Of a stretch of 64,000 nucleotides of DNA, positions 31,286-40,950 are shown piece after piece. This DNA is from Porphyra umbilicalis. Lineage: Eukaryota > Rhodophyta > Bangiophyceae > Bangiales > Bangiaceae. The first letter of the stretch is position 1. Every line of letters begins with the position of its first letter. The notes under the pieces were generated by a model, which did not search any database, was not told where the DNA came from, and saw only the letters and a program-made list of their open reading frames with translations. The stretch spans positions 434,001 through 498,000 of the forward strand of contig KV918766.1 of the NCBI GenBank assembly GCA_002049455.2. Direction: 5' to 3'. The position numbers were made by a program, and so were the translations under genes.

Positions 31286-32202
31286 CGTGGCGGGTGGGGG
31301 GGGGGGGGAAACGGCACGCAAGGGTGACGGGGGGACGGAGAAGGGGCTCGGTGGTTGGGAGGGGCGTGCGGGGCGGAACGGCAGTGGCGCGGGGAGGAGA
31401 GCTGGGCGGCCGTCGGTGGCGGTTGGCGGAAGGAAAGGAGGGACCCGCAACGCCACCGGGCAGCCCTGGTGCGGTGGGACATTAATGGGCGGGCGGCAGC
31501 GCGGCCAGCGGCAACCACCCCACGGCGCACGCCCGCACAGGATGCCGCCCAGGCGCCCACGGAGGGGTGGCCTCGCAGCCACGCAGGTCGGGCACCGGGG
31601 CCACGCGGGGGGCGGCGGCGGCACGAGGTCTGGCCGGGCGCAGCCGGTACATCCAGGGCCTATGGCGCAGCCAGCCAGGGCGAAGGGGAGGGGGTGGCCA
31701 TGGCCATGGCCGCCGCAGAGGCAATAATTTCCTGCGTTCCCCGTACCGCCCCACGCGGCGCGGCAGCGCGGCTACCACGCGCGGCCGCGGCGCAGCAGCT
31801 GCAGATAGTCGGCCTCGTGTCGCCGTGCAGGTGGCGTTCAACGCTGGGGGTGCACACCCGCCGCCGTGAATCGACGGCTGCGTGACGGCCGCCCAGACAG
31901 AGCGGGTGCGCGCGCGCCGGTCGGAAGGGCGGCCGCCAAGCCGCGGGAGGAACCACGAAGGTCGGTCTGCGACGCGCTCAGCGGAACCGGCTGAGGGGCG
32001 TGACACAGCGTACAGGAAGACTTGGCAGTCCTCGGCATCGATGCCCCACTTGCGCTGTGATCCTGACCTGGCGTTGCAGCAATCTGGCAGTTTGAGCCAG
32101 GGTTGTAAGTTCATTTTGGACACACAGATGATTCAATTTTGAGGTTCATTAAGGTCAAATGACCTGAACCAACCTAAACTAAAACGAAGAAGAACTTACA
32201 AT
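31286..32202. other. Upstream of BAR gene; GC falls toward the mobile region
   Basis: It holds the presumed promoter of the BAR-domain gene, then a transition out of the GC-rich island at roughly 31.9 kb. No gene is recognised. Confidence 0.35.
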
Positions 32203-32236
32203 AGAGAGTTTTGGCATGTAATCTGACGGTCGCTTT
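32203..32236 (+). repeat. Left TIR of the Harbinger element
   Basis: It begins AGAGAGTTTTGGCA and ends GACGGTCGCTT. It pairs with 35151-35184 in inverted orientation, four mismatches in about 34 bp. Confidence 0.75.
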
Positions 32237-32757
32237 CGACTGTATCTCGACTGTATCTGGATAGACTGGGGGCACCGGATTTTTACTTCCGTCGTGGACT
32301 CAAGTAAATTACTGGCAAGTAAAATTCCGGTAGTTCGACGGTCCTGTACAGACCAGTGGCTGAATGCGTGGCGCGCCGCCGCCGGTGCGGTGTTGCAGCC
32401 GATGGCGCGCGCGCCAACACCCGCGGCGCCCGGCGAATTGGTCGACCCGCGCGCGGCACATGTGGCGCCACGACCAGGGGAGATGGAGGGGCTATGGCGG
32501 GCGGCCTACTTGTGTCTTGTCGCTTTCCGCGCTCGGGCACCTCCAATGGTACGTTTATGGGAGGCATGCGTTGTGTCAGTCGCGTGGGCTTGTTTGGAGC
32601 GGCAACCAGCATGGTGTCCATCACGTACTACAGGATGTCGCGGCTCGGGCGACTGTGCCACCGTTTGTGCCGGCAGATATTGGCCAGGCATGTGCTGGGG
32701 CACGAGCTCGTGGACATGGCTGAGCTCGTTCGGTTGCACCTGCGATGCAGGTGCGAG

Positions 32758-33361
32758 ATGCGCCTGATGACTGGACGCCGCCGCACCATTTCGATGTCGA
32801 GCTTCAACCTCAATGCTTTCAGCAAGGCTGACGGACTCTCTCTCTTTCGTTTTGAGCCTGATAATATTGGGAGGGTGGCGGGCGCGTTGGCCATGCGGGA
32901 GACGTCTTCTCGGCATCGGTACCGCGTCTCAGGTGAGGAGGCAATGTGCATTGTGCTTCGACGTCTGTCGTCTCCCTCTCGCTGGAGGGACCTTGAGGTC
33001 ATGTTCGGTCGCTGCGCATCTGCCGTATGGGAAGCTCATTGAGGCCGCGGAGGACCTGCTCCGACGCTCGGGTGCGTGCGTAACGGCGTGGCGGACCGAC
33101 CTTTTGAAGGACAGGGCCGTTCGGTACGCCAGCTGCGTGGCAGTGCGCGGGGCGCCGCACGACAAGGTGGTCGGCTTTATCGACGGTACTGGCATCCGTG
33201 TGGCACGGCCCGGTGGTGGCTTGCAGCGCTGCATGTACAGCGGTCACAAGAGGGACCACGTGATGAATTTCCAGTCCGTGGTGACTCCTGGCGGGCTCCT
33301 CTTCCACCTGTATGGGCCTGTGGAAGGCCGCAGGCGCGACATGACGATGTACAACGACGAC
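32758..33361 (+). pseudogene. PIF/Harbinger transposase (DDE_Tnp_4), truncated
   Basis: A first block (to about 33040) has the N-terminal helix-turn-helix region (FRFEPDNIGRVA, YRVSGEEAMCIVLRRL). A second block in another frame carries the catalytic core: GFIDGTGIRVARP with the first Asp, YSGHKRDHVMNFQSVV, and GPVEGRRRDMTMY with the second Asp. The frame changes near 33030. After 33361 the sequence runs into C- and T-rich DNA ending in a CAG at 33430, which could be a damaged intron. The segment with the third acidic residue is not visible. It could not make a working enzyme as read. Confidence 0.72.
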
Positions 33362-33809
33362 CCCCCCTCCCCCCCCCCCCACTCATCGTTTTTTTTTTAT
33401 TATGTGCTCATCGTGTTTCTCGCAATGCAGACGTGCTGCACGCCAGAAGACAGCGCCCCCATCTGCTTCCTTCGGCGTGTATAGCTTCCCATGTGACAAG
33501 CCACCACACCCTGTCAGCATCAGGCCTCGGCGTCTCAGCGGTAGGCTGCGGCCTCCCGACTGGTCGCGTGCTCCAATGCCAACACTTTTACCGCCCGCGC
33601 TACCGTGTAGCGCCGCGGGAGCGCCGCGCACACCGCCCTCTCTCCCGCCCTCACCCCCCGGTCACATCACAGAGCACTGCACGCACGCGAACGCTCCAAA
33701 TCACCTCAATGTCCAACAATGCAGTCTCAAAACACCACCACCCCGGGAGTCCTGACACACCCGGAACCACACGCCCCTCTGCCCTCCCCACCCGCACCGT
33801 ACACCCCAT

Positions 33810-34721
33810 CTACTGTCGCCTTGCAATGGAGCGCGCCAGCTCTGTCAGCAAAGACATTGTTTCCGTCTGCTGAGAAGCCGCTGCTGCTGCTGCCGCGGCC
33901 GCAGCAGACGCTTCTCGTTCATTCTTTGCTTGCGCCTCATCGTGCAAATCTCGCTCGTGCTGCATCCGGCGCTCTTCGAGAGCGAGCCGCCATTCCTGGA
34001 GATCGTGCTTGCGCTTCTCACTCTCCCGCAGCAGGGACAGAAGCTCGTCGTCGTCGGCATCATCTGGAGCACGTAACCGCTTCCTGCTGCCGCTAGGCCG
34101 ACCGAAGGTGCTACCAGCATCGCCGCCTACGCCACTGTCTGCGCCACGCCCCGGTTCTTCACCATCACCAGCCTCACATTCACTCGACGCTCGACGGCGA
34201 CGCATTATTGCGTCCCGTGCATGCGCGCCTTGTTGCCGCAGCCGCGCCTCCATAACGTCCTTGGCCTCTTCCCGACCCTCCTTGGCCTCGAGCCATTCGT
34301 CTTTGGCCCGCAATGCGTCCGCCAACAGCTCGTCCAGCTCACTCAATTTCAGCTGGTCCTCTTTGCCGCTTTGGGCCTCGCGCACTTTGTTCTCCCGCTC
34401 GTACTGCTCGGTCAGCAACTTGAATCGGTCAGCTAGATGCTTCGGATCTGTGATGAACGGGGCATTTGGTTGAATGTTGAAGATGTCCACCGCTTGCTGC
34501 AAAAGACCAACACGCTTGCGCCCCGAAGTAACATGTGGACCAGCGTTGCAAAGCACCTTCACACGCATGACATCATTGCGATCACTTGCACCCGTGGGAC
34601 GCCACAGCCGGCGCGGCTTCTTGGTCGCCGGGTCGGAGGCGCCCTCCTTCGACACCTCGTCACGGGCGGACACATGCGATGGTGCTCCGCCAGCAGGAGG
34701 GGTGGGGCTGGAGGTCGACAT
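33810..34721 (-). CDS. Harbinger-associated Myb/SANT-like DNA-binding protein
   Basis: This is an intact 303-residue frame starting MSTSSPTPPAG. Residues about 40-150 form a Myb/SANT-like region (DRNDVMRVKVL, LLQQAVDIFNI, LADRFKLLTEQYEREN). A strongly charged coiled coil follows (SELDELLADALRAKDEWLEA, KDVMEARLRQQ), then SGSRKRLRAPDD, a nuclear-localisation-like patch, and a helical, Ala-rich C-terminus. In Harbinger elements such a protein binds the ends and brings the transposase to the nucleus. Its place inside the TIR-bounded element supports this. The start is chosen because the upstream in-frame part looks like leader sequence. Confidence 0.7.
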   Translation of the reverse strand: MSTSSPTPPAGGAPSHVSARDEVSKEGASDPATKKPRRLWRPTGASDRNDVMRVKVLCNAGPHVTSGRKRVGLLQQAVDIFNIQPNAPFITDPKHLADRFKLLTEQYERENKVREAQSGKEDQLKLSELDELLADALRAKDEWLEAKEGREEAKDVMEARLRQQGAHARDAIMRRRRASSECEAGDGEEPGRGADSGVGGDAGSTFGRPSGSRKRLRAPDDADDDELLSLLRESEKRKHDLQEWRLALEERRMQHERDLHDEAQAKNEREASAAAAAAAAAASQQTETMSLLTELARSIARRQ

Positions 34722-35150
34722 TGCAGCCCCCAAAACGTGACAGGTTGTGGTCACAGTAGAAGACCACAGGGGTGGTAGCACTACAAGAGCACAGGGGTGA
34801 GTAGGGGTAGAGGAGACGGACGACGGGGGCGAAGCGAACCACACGGCCAGGGGCCACCGGTTGGGCACGCCAAGTGACTGCGTGGATGTGAACACCTGTC
34901 CTGCTGTCAGAGAGGGAGCCAGGCTGTGTCCAATTTACCACATCGGGTCGTACAAGGACGTCTTCCGGCCGTGCCACCCCCCTTGGGAGCCCCGCAGGCT
35001 CGAAATGTGGTCGGAATGCACCGCCAATGCACAGTCCGCTCGACTCGGGCCCGACGGTATATCCCGGGAATACCGTCGGGGAAGGTCGGGAATTCCTGTA
35101 TCTCGACGGTATCTCCGCAACGTGGCACGATGTACAGTCGAAAGACCGTG

Positions 35151-35184
35151 GAAGCGACCGTCGAGTTACTTGCCAAAACTCTCT
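35151..35184 (-). repeat. Right TIR of the Harbinger element
   Basis: On the minus strand it begins AGAGAGTTTTGGCA, identical to the left end for 14 bp, and ends GACGGTCGCTT. AAT follows on the plus strand. Confidence 0.75.
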
Positions 35185-35586
35185 AATATGTACGTATTGT
35201 ATGTACTGCAAGCCTCACCAAGAGTATCAGTCTTGGCCACGAGTGGGGTAATTGGTTCTGATCCAGCCACTGAGTATTGGCTGACAGTACAGAGAACTTT
35301 CATACGTTCCAGTACAGTCTTTCTCCATTCCTGTGACATCTTCTTTTGGGCACGGTGTCTAGTAACGAATGCCGATCGACCGCGAAGGATCGCACAACCA
35401 CTGCAATCGTTCTTGCGTCGATTGGAATGATTACTTTAATCAAATGAAGCTGTGGCAATTCCACTATTTGTCATGTTTAAAGGAGACGAGGCTGCTCCCA
35501 CCGTCGTCGCATCCACGCACCGTCGTCGCACCCACCACCATCATCGCGCTGACCGTCCCCATCACCCTCCCCACCCCCCCCCAACC
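35185..35586. other. Spacer between Harbinger and pogo-like elements
   Basis: It contains GGTGTCTAGTAAC near 35355, shared with about 47593 (see findings). No gene is recognised. Confidence 0.3.
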
Positions 35587-36650
35587 ATGTCGGACCCCAC
35601 GCCCCCACCCCCCCGACGATCGGATACCCCGCCAATTCCCATTCCCACCCCACATCCGACATCCGGTACCGCTATCGCTGCCACGGTTGAGGCTGCGTTT
35701 GAGAGGGCCGTACCTCGTCTGATGCATGAGTGGCTCCATGCTGTCCGGGACGCGGCAAGGGCGGCGGCGGCGACGTGCGAGGGCCTGCTGGCGACGGGGG
35801 AGGACCAATCAAGGCGCAACTACGATAGGGAACATTGCAACGGCCCACGGCCTGCTACGATGACCGCCGGTCGCCGGCGGCGCAAGGTCCGCCAAGAGAT
35901 TCCGATCGGCGTCAAAAAGCAGATCGTTCGTCTTCGGGACGCCAATATTTCGTGGCCGGTGGTTTTGCAGCAGTTCCCCGTCCTAGTTTCCAAGCGCAAT
36001 GCACAGAAGATTATGGCGGACGCGGCCGTCTACCGGGCAATGCCTAATGACGCACGCACGATGTGGCGCAACAACCGCAGGGCGGGCAAATGGCCAGTAC
36101 TTGACGCCGTCGTATACGAGTGGTACCTGGCTATTTACGCCGTCGGTCACCGCCGAATCCCCATCACCACTGCGCGGCTTCAAGAAGGTGTAACAATGAT
36201 TGCCTCGGCATCACGCAGTTTTCAGCCAGCCACGGTTGGGTCCGGGGCTTCCTCAAAAGGTTTGATACATGCAATGTGGCGATGCACGGGCATGCGGGGG
36301 AGGCGAACTTGGCGTTGGCCGCCACTACCATGGACAAAATCCTGCGCAAGCAGGAGCCCTACCCCCCCCGACCGAATACACAACATGGATGAGACCGGGC
36401 TGCTGTACCGGTGTCTGCCCTTGCGCTCCTACGTACCACGGCGGGACCGTCGACACGCGCGCGGGACAAGAGCCATGCGTCACATGGACCGCGTCACCCT
36501 GGTGATCTGTACGAACGCGACGGGCACCCACAAGCTCCCGGTGGCGATGATCGGCGAGCCCGTCAACCGGCTGTGCTTCCGCGGCGAGGGCAACGAGTGC
36601 CCGCTGCCCTACTTCAACCAAAATAATGCGTTTGGTTGGATGCGGGAGAA
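35587..36650 (+). pseudogene. pogo/Tigger-type (DDE_1) transposase, broken and truncated
   Basis: Starting MSDPTPPPPRR, the frame holds a Pro-rich leader, then two helix-turn-helix-like regions: EIPIGVKKQIVRLRDANISW and, later, SHGWVRGFLKRF (CENP-B type). The DDE domain begins with IHNMDETGLLYRCLP, containing the first Asp, and continues RVTLVICTNATGTHKLPVAM and YFNQNNAFGWM. The frame changes near 36195 and returns at the C-run 36362-36369. Similarity ends near 36650, before the second and third catalytic residues. It is therefore a 5' portion. Tc1/mariner superfamily, pogo branch. Confidence 0.72.
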
Positions 36651-38025
36651 CCCTGGTGGGAAATGTCACTCGGGCGGGGCCCGCGGTTTCGTGTCAGCGG
36701 ACGGGGGTGGAGGTAGATGGCAGTGGAAAAAAAACCAACGCGAGCAGCATCCATGGTTTCGCTGAGGCGTGGGTTGAGCCAGAAGCGGGTCACGCCTCGA
36801 GCGGGGCTCATTACTTGGCTGGATGGGTGGGTTGGATGCGAAGCGGGTCGCGCCTCGGGCGGGATCGCCTCGTTGGGTGGGCGGTGCTAGCGGGGAAGGT
36901 TTTCCTCCTCAGGCGTCGCAACGCTTCTTGTGGGGGCGGTGGACGGTGTGGGTACGGGGAGGAAGACAGTAGCAGGGAGTCGCTGTCTGCCTATAAGGTG
37001 AAGACACATGGAAATGTGTACAGAGAAAGGGGCGCAAGTTACAAGTGGCAACAACACAAGATGCAGCACTACAGGAGACGGAAGCGACTCTGCTTTCCTC
37101 CCCTTCTTCACGCCAGCCCACCTATTGACCTTAGTGCACGTCACCGCTACGTCCCAAGGCCAACCTCCTTCACAGAAGCTATCCTCACTCAGCCGCCGAC
37201 GACCAGCTCCGCCTCCCACCTCCCCCCCCCCCCCTCTCTCACCGCACCCACCTTGCGCCGCTACCAACCGAGATAGAAAGTACAGAGGCGCATGCTCAAG
37301 CTTTACTTGTACCCTAGAGCGAGAGGCAGGCTGTAGGCACGCACACACATGCATACATGCATACAGTCATACAGGAGTACAGGTAAAAAGATCGAGCGAT
37401 CAGGGACTACACGGGTCAGCATCGAGCCCGTGCAGCTTATCCACCACCATCTGTCCATCACCTCGACCCCCCAGTAGCGCTCCTCGAGCTCCTAGACACC
37501 AGAGCAGAGACACACACGAGCGTACAGGTGTACTCGTATGAGTGCAAAATCATAGAGAGCACAAGAGCCATACAGAAAAGAAAAAGCGAGTGTGGAAGCC
37601 GTGCAGGAAAGGGTGATCGCTGGCGGGCGGGGGTGAGGGGTGGTGGGGTTGGAACACAGAAGCAGTCACATGCGGAAGGAAAAAGCGTTGTGGTAGGATA
37701 GGGGGAGGGGAGGAGAGCCCCGGAAAAGGGCGACAGGGACGTCACAACTGTGTGGAGTCGCACTGGGAGGGCGGCGGTAGAGACGATGGCACCTGACTCG
37801 GCGTACGATCAATACGCTGGGCGAAGGCACTCTTCTCACTTGGTGTACGATCAAGACGCAGGGCGAAGGCATACCCAGGACTGACCAAAGATGGCGAGTC
37901 ACAGTGCAAATTGCTGGGAGGTATTCATCGCGAAGTCCCCATTCGGGAGGATTTGTTGTGTTCGCTATCGGATGCTGGAGGCTTGCGAAAGCGAGCGCCG
38001 AGAGTCATCTGTCGATCGACCCCCC
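36651..38025. other. No gene; short direct repeats
   Basis: Nothing coding is recognised. A 27-bp segment beginning GTACGATCAA occurs at 37803-37829 and 37845-37871, a 42-bp-period duplication. Short ATGCATAC repeats lie near 37345-37370. Confidence 0.4.
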
Positions 38026-38485
38026 GCGCAGCGAGCCCAAAACCGTCGTCAAAAGCACGTCTGTTGTTGCTGGTTTTGAGCCTCTTGGAGGCCCGTGATC
38101 CTGTTTCAAGAAACAGAATTCCTGTGCAAAAATTAGATCGATCCCCCTTTACAGTCTCTCAGAGGCCATCCCATGCGAGGTCCTTGCATATTTGTGTTTG
38201 CGAGAACAGGAATCGTTCCTCACTTCACACATTGCGCCTGCTAGCAGGGCTATAGATGCTTCTCCGTCTCTCTCTCTTTCTGGAATGGTGAAGTGTATAC
38301 GTCTCATGCTGTGTCTCTCTTTTTACGAGTGGAGATGCATCCATCCCGGCGAACAGATGATTTTGGCGCCCTTTCTGGATCAAAGCAGCCCTGACAGAGC
38401 CCCAGGGCGGTTTGCAGATTATCTGTTCCTCCCAGAACACCCAACAGCAGACGTGCTCTTCACGACGGTTTTGGGCCCGCTGAGC
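38026..38485 (+). mobile_element. MITE family A, copy 1
   Basis: This 460-bp segment has inverted ends related to GCGCAGCGGGCCC...CCGTCGTCAAGAGC. The interior matches 49223-49673 nearly throughout. No coding capacity. It lies upstream of the hAT transposase relic, but the end sequence does not prove mobilisation by it. Confidence 0.75.
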
Positions 38486-38990
38486 CGGTTGATGGCCTGC
38501 GACCGCTCATCTGAGGCCAACTAGACCACCTTGCTGCTGTAATCTGGGCTTTTCAGAGGGACGGACGGTCGCCAGAAAGGGTTCCCAGCAATGGAGAAAG
38601 ACGGCATGGGTCTCTCCCAGATAGAGATGCGCTGATTGCAGCCACGTTCTGTAATTTTATCAAAATTTCAATAATGTGCCCTCATGGGGTTGTGAAGGCC
38701 GATATTACTGCAACATGAAATTTCATGCAACGAAGACCTTGCATGCTGCCATGAAGCAATATCTCGCGGCAGATACGGACCATACTCGCCTCCACGGCGG
38801 TCGAAGGCTCACGAAAGCACAAGATCTCGACGAGACAGGCTCTGCTCCGCGAGGTAGACGGCCACACCCCGCCCCCTCTGTCGCATCCTCCCTCCTTTTT
38901 CCCTTTCTACCTCCCTCCCCCGACCGTGGGCCCAATTCCAACTTCGGCGGCCCCCCCATCACCGCACCTTCGCCCCCGCACTCCTATACG

Positions 38991-40848
38991 ATGGCTCCCG
39001 CCAGCAAGGTGGAAAGCTTCATTGCTTATGACCCGGCCACGAAGATCATGCTTTGCCGACCCTGCGGGAGGCGAAATGTTGGAAAGAACGCCAATCGCGG
39101 GGTTGAAGATGTACTGAAGTGCACGGCATCGCTGGAGGCCAACCCGGGGATGGTGGAGGTTTGGTGACCCCCTCGGTCGTCTACCAATGGGGCGGGTGCT
39201 GCGGCGCCCGTGACACGCGCAGTTCTACTTCACTGACGCACAGTGTTTGCGACGGCAATGTTCGAGGGGGGGCTTTCAATCGACTTTTCTGACAGGGCTG
39301 CCTGGCGCTCGGACTTTTCGCTGGTGTTGGCCCGCACGCTCGGCGGGCCCAGGTCCCGTGGGTAATCTCTTCTGTGCTCCTTCTTGTGGTGGCGCGCAGT
39401 TCTGACGATGCCGTCAGACATCATCGGGCGGCGGCTCAAGCTCGCGCGGCGTCCATAGATGGTGCTACGTTCAGCCACAAGGGGGCCATAAACGTTGTCA
39501 TTTACACTCCGCGACCTTTGCTGATTGGCACTGCCCGCCTAGGCACAGAGCCCTCATCTGCCGTGAACCTCCGAGCAGCGCTATCGGGGATGCTGGCTGG
39601 GCCCATGATGGCTGCCGCCTTGCCACAGGCCTAAGTTTCAGGCGGGGCGGTAACAGCGATGCACCGGTTCTGCAGGCGCGGTCCACACATGCTGGTCACC
39701 GACTCCCCGTCGAACATGGTCCGCATGCGCACGGAAGCGATGTGGGCGGGCGCTTCAGATTTCTCTCTGAGCTACGCAGCTCATGCCTGCAATTTAGTTG
39801 CACGGGCCGCTTTTATCGGCGTTATGGCACGCGGTGAGCGCCGCCGTGTTCGTGACCCGGTGTGCTCGAGCGGGGGCCCTCTACATCCCATCGGCTTCGA
39901 ACATGACGTTCAATGGTCGACGTGTGGGGTCCCGAAAGCCTTATAGTCGCACTCGGCGGGTGAAGCAGGCGGTGATAGTACCGGCGGCGCAAGAAAATAA
40001 GGCCGCATTGCGGCTCACCATCTTTTCTAACGGCTGTGCTGAACATCCTTTTGACGTGCCCGCCAGCGTGACAGCGGCGGTGGAGGCGGCAAGTTCTGTA
40101 GCAATCGACCAATCCGTGTCATTTTTGAGAGTGTTGGCGGCCTTTGTCGCCTTGCTTGAGGGTGATGGGGCACCTTTGTCGTCCTACGCTGGTCTCTTTT
40201 CGACTCTGCGCTCGTCGCTCGACACGCACTTCCTCGAGTTGCCGGCTGCCACGAGGCAAGCCTTGCAGGACAGTACGTCCGCTTGCTTTGGTGCGTTCTC
40301 CGACCCGATTGCGGCACTTGCATTGTATCTCGACGGGTTTTGAAGCCCCGCGCGAGTGCGTGTTGCGGAATTGCGGGGGGGAGTACGAGAGGACGCTGCC
40401 TGCACTGGGATACGCCGCTAATGAGACACTCGCTGGCGGCGACGCCGGGCTACTAGGGGCACTACGCAGCGAGTTGAGTGAGGTGCTCGCATTTCTGGAG
40501 CAGCCCGAGCAGGAGGAGGCGTGCCGAGTGGTACACTTCTTGATCTGGTAGCGGCTTTGTGGTGAGTGATTTCCGTTCTGGCACCCAATTACCATTCTTT
40601 CGTTGTGTTTGCCTTCTTCTGCAGCGGGTGGTGAGCGTGCCTTCAAGGTACTTGCCCACGTTTTTTCGACGAAACGCAACCGCACGGCGAGTGAGCACGT
40701 TGATATGTTGACTTGCATTTTGTTCAACGCGGCCGCCGCCGCAAGGCCCGGAGGTCAAACACCCGCAGTCACGCCGCGCTCAAAACCGCGGCAAAGAGGC
40801 ACGGTCCCGGTCGGTACGCCCGGAGCAACAAGACGAGAACAAAGATAA
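38991..40848 (+). pseudogene. hAT transposase (BED finger, DUF659-like core, C-terminal dimerisation region)
   Basis: Blocks occur in hAT order but in several frames. A 56-residue start (MAPASKVESFIAY, CRPC) looks like a BED finger. A block near 39243-39361 reads VFATAMFEGGLSIDFS. Then come SIDGATFSHKGAINVVIY (first Asp), VTDSPSNMVRMR (second Asp) and SLSYAAHACNLVARAAF. The region 39950-40550 is helical. A GTGAGT donor at 40562 and CAG at 40624 would define a 63-bp intron before GGERAFKVLAHVFSTKRN, the typical C-terminus. Some frame changes may be short introns; a TAG lies just before the proposed donor, so the gene is probably decayed. No TIRs were identified. Confidence 0.68.
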
Positions 40849-40950
40849 AGGGCGCTCCCGAAGGGACAAAAAACAGAGCAGCGGCTCAATGAGGAGAAAA
40901 AAGAACGGTCCAGGATGGTATGTTGAGAAGCTGATGTAAGAAAATCAGCA

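Larger units (their letters stand above)
32203..35184 (+). mobile_element. PIF/Harbinger element with TIRs and two genes
   Basis: The element is 2982 bp, bounded by about 34-bp inverted repeats starting AGAGAGTTTTGGCA, with four mismatches between ends. AAT flanks both ends (32200-32202 and 35185-35187), fitting a 3-bp target duplication; a 2-bp TA duplication with one base less per end is an alternative. Inside are a DDE_Tnp_4-type transposase relic (+) and a convergent Myb/SANT-like partner (-), the two proteins typical of Harbinger elements. The transposase is broken while the partner frame is whole. Confidence 0.75.

Noticed and set aside
30429..31885. Plus-strand open frames opposite the BAR-domain gene and its upstream region
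   Set aside because: They are mostly antisense to a well-supported gene, or lie in its GC-rich upstream sequence with no domain.
33362..33430. Intron in the Harbinger transposase ending at CAG 33430
   Set aside because: No GT or GC donor is present at the left edge, and the downstream frame does not show the expected third catalytic block.
37320..37400. ATGCATAC repeats as a regulatory array
   Set aside because: Only two or three short units, with no neighbouring gene to regulate.
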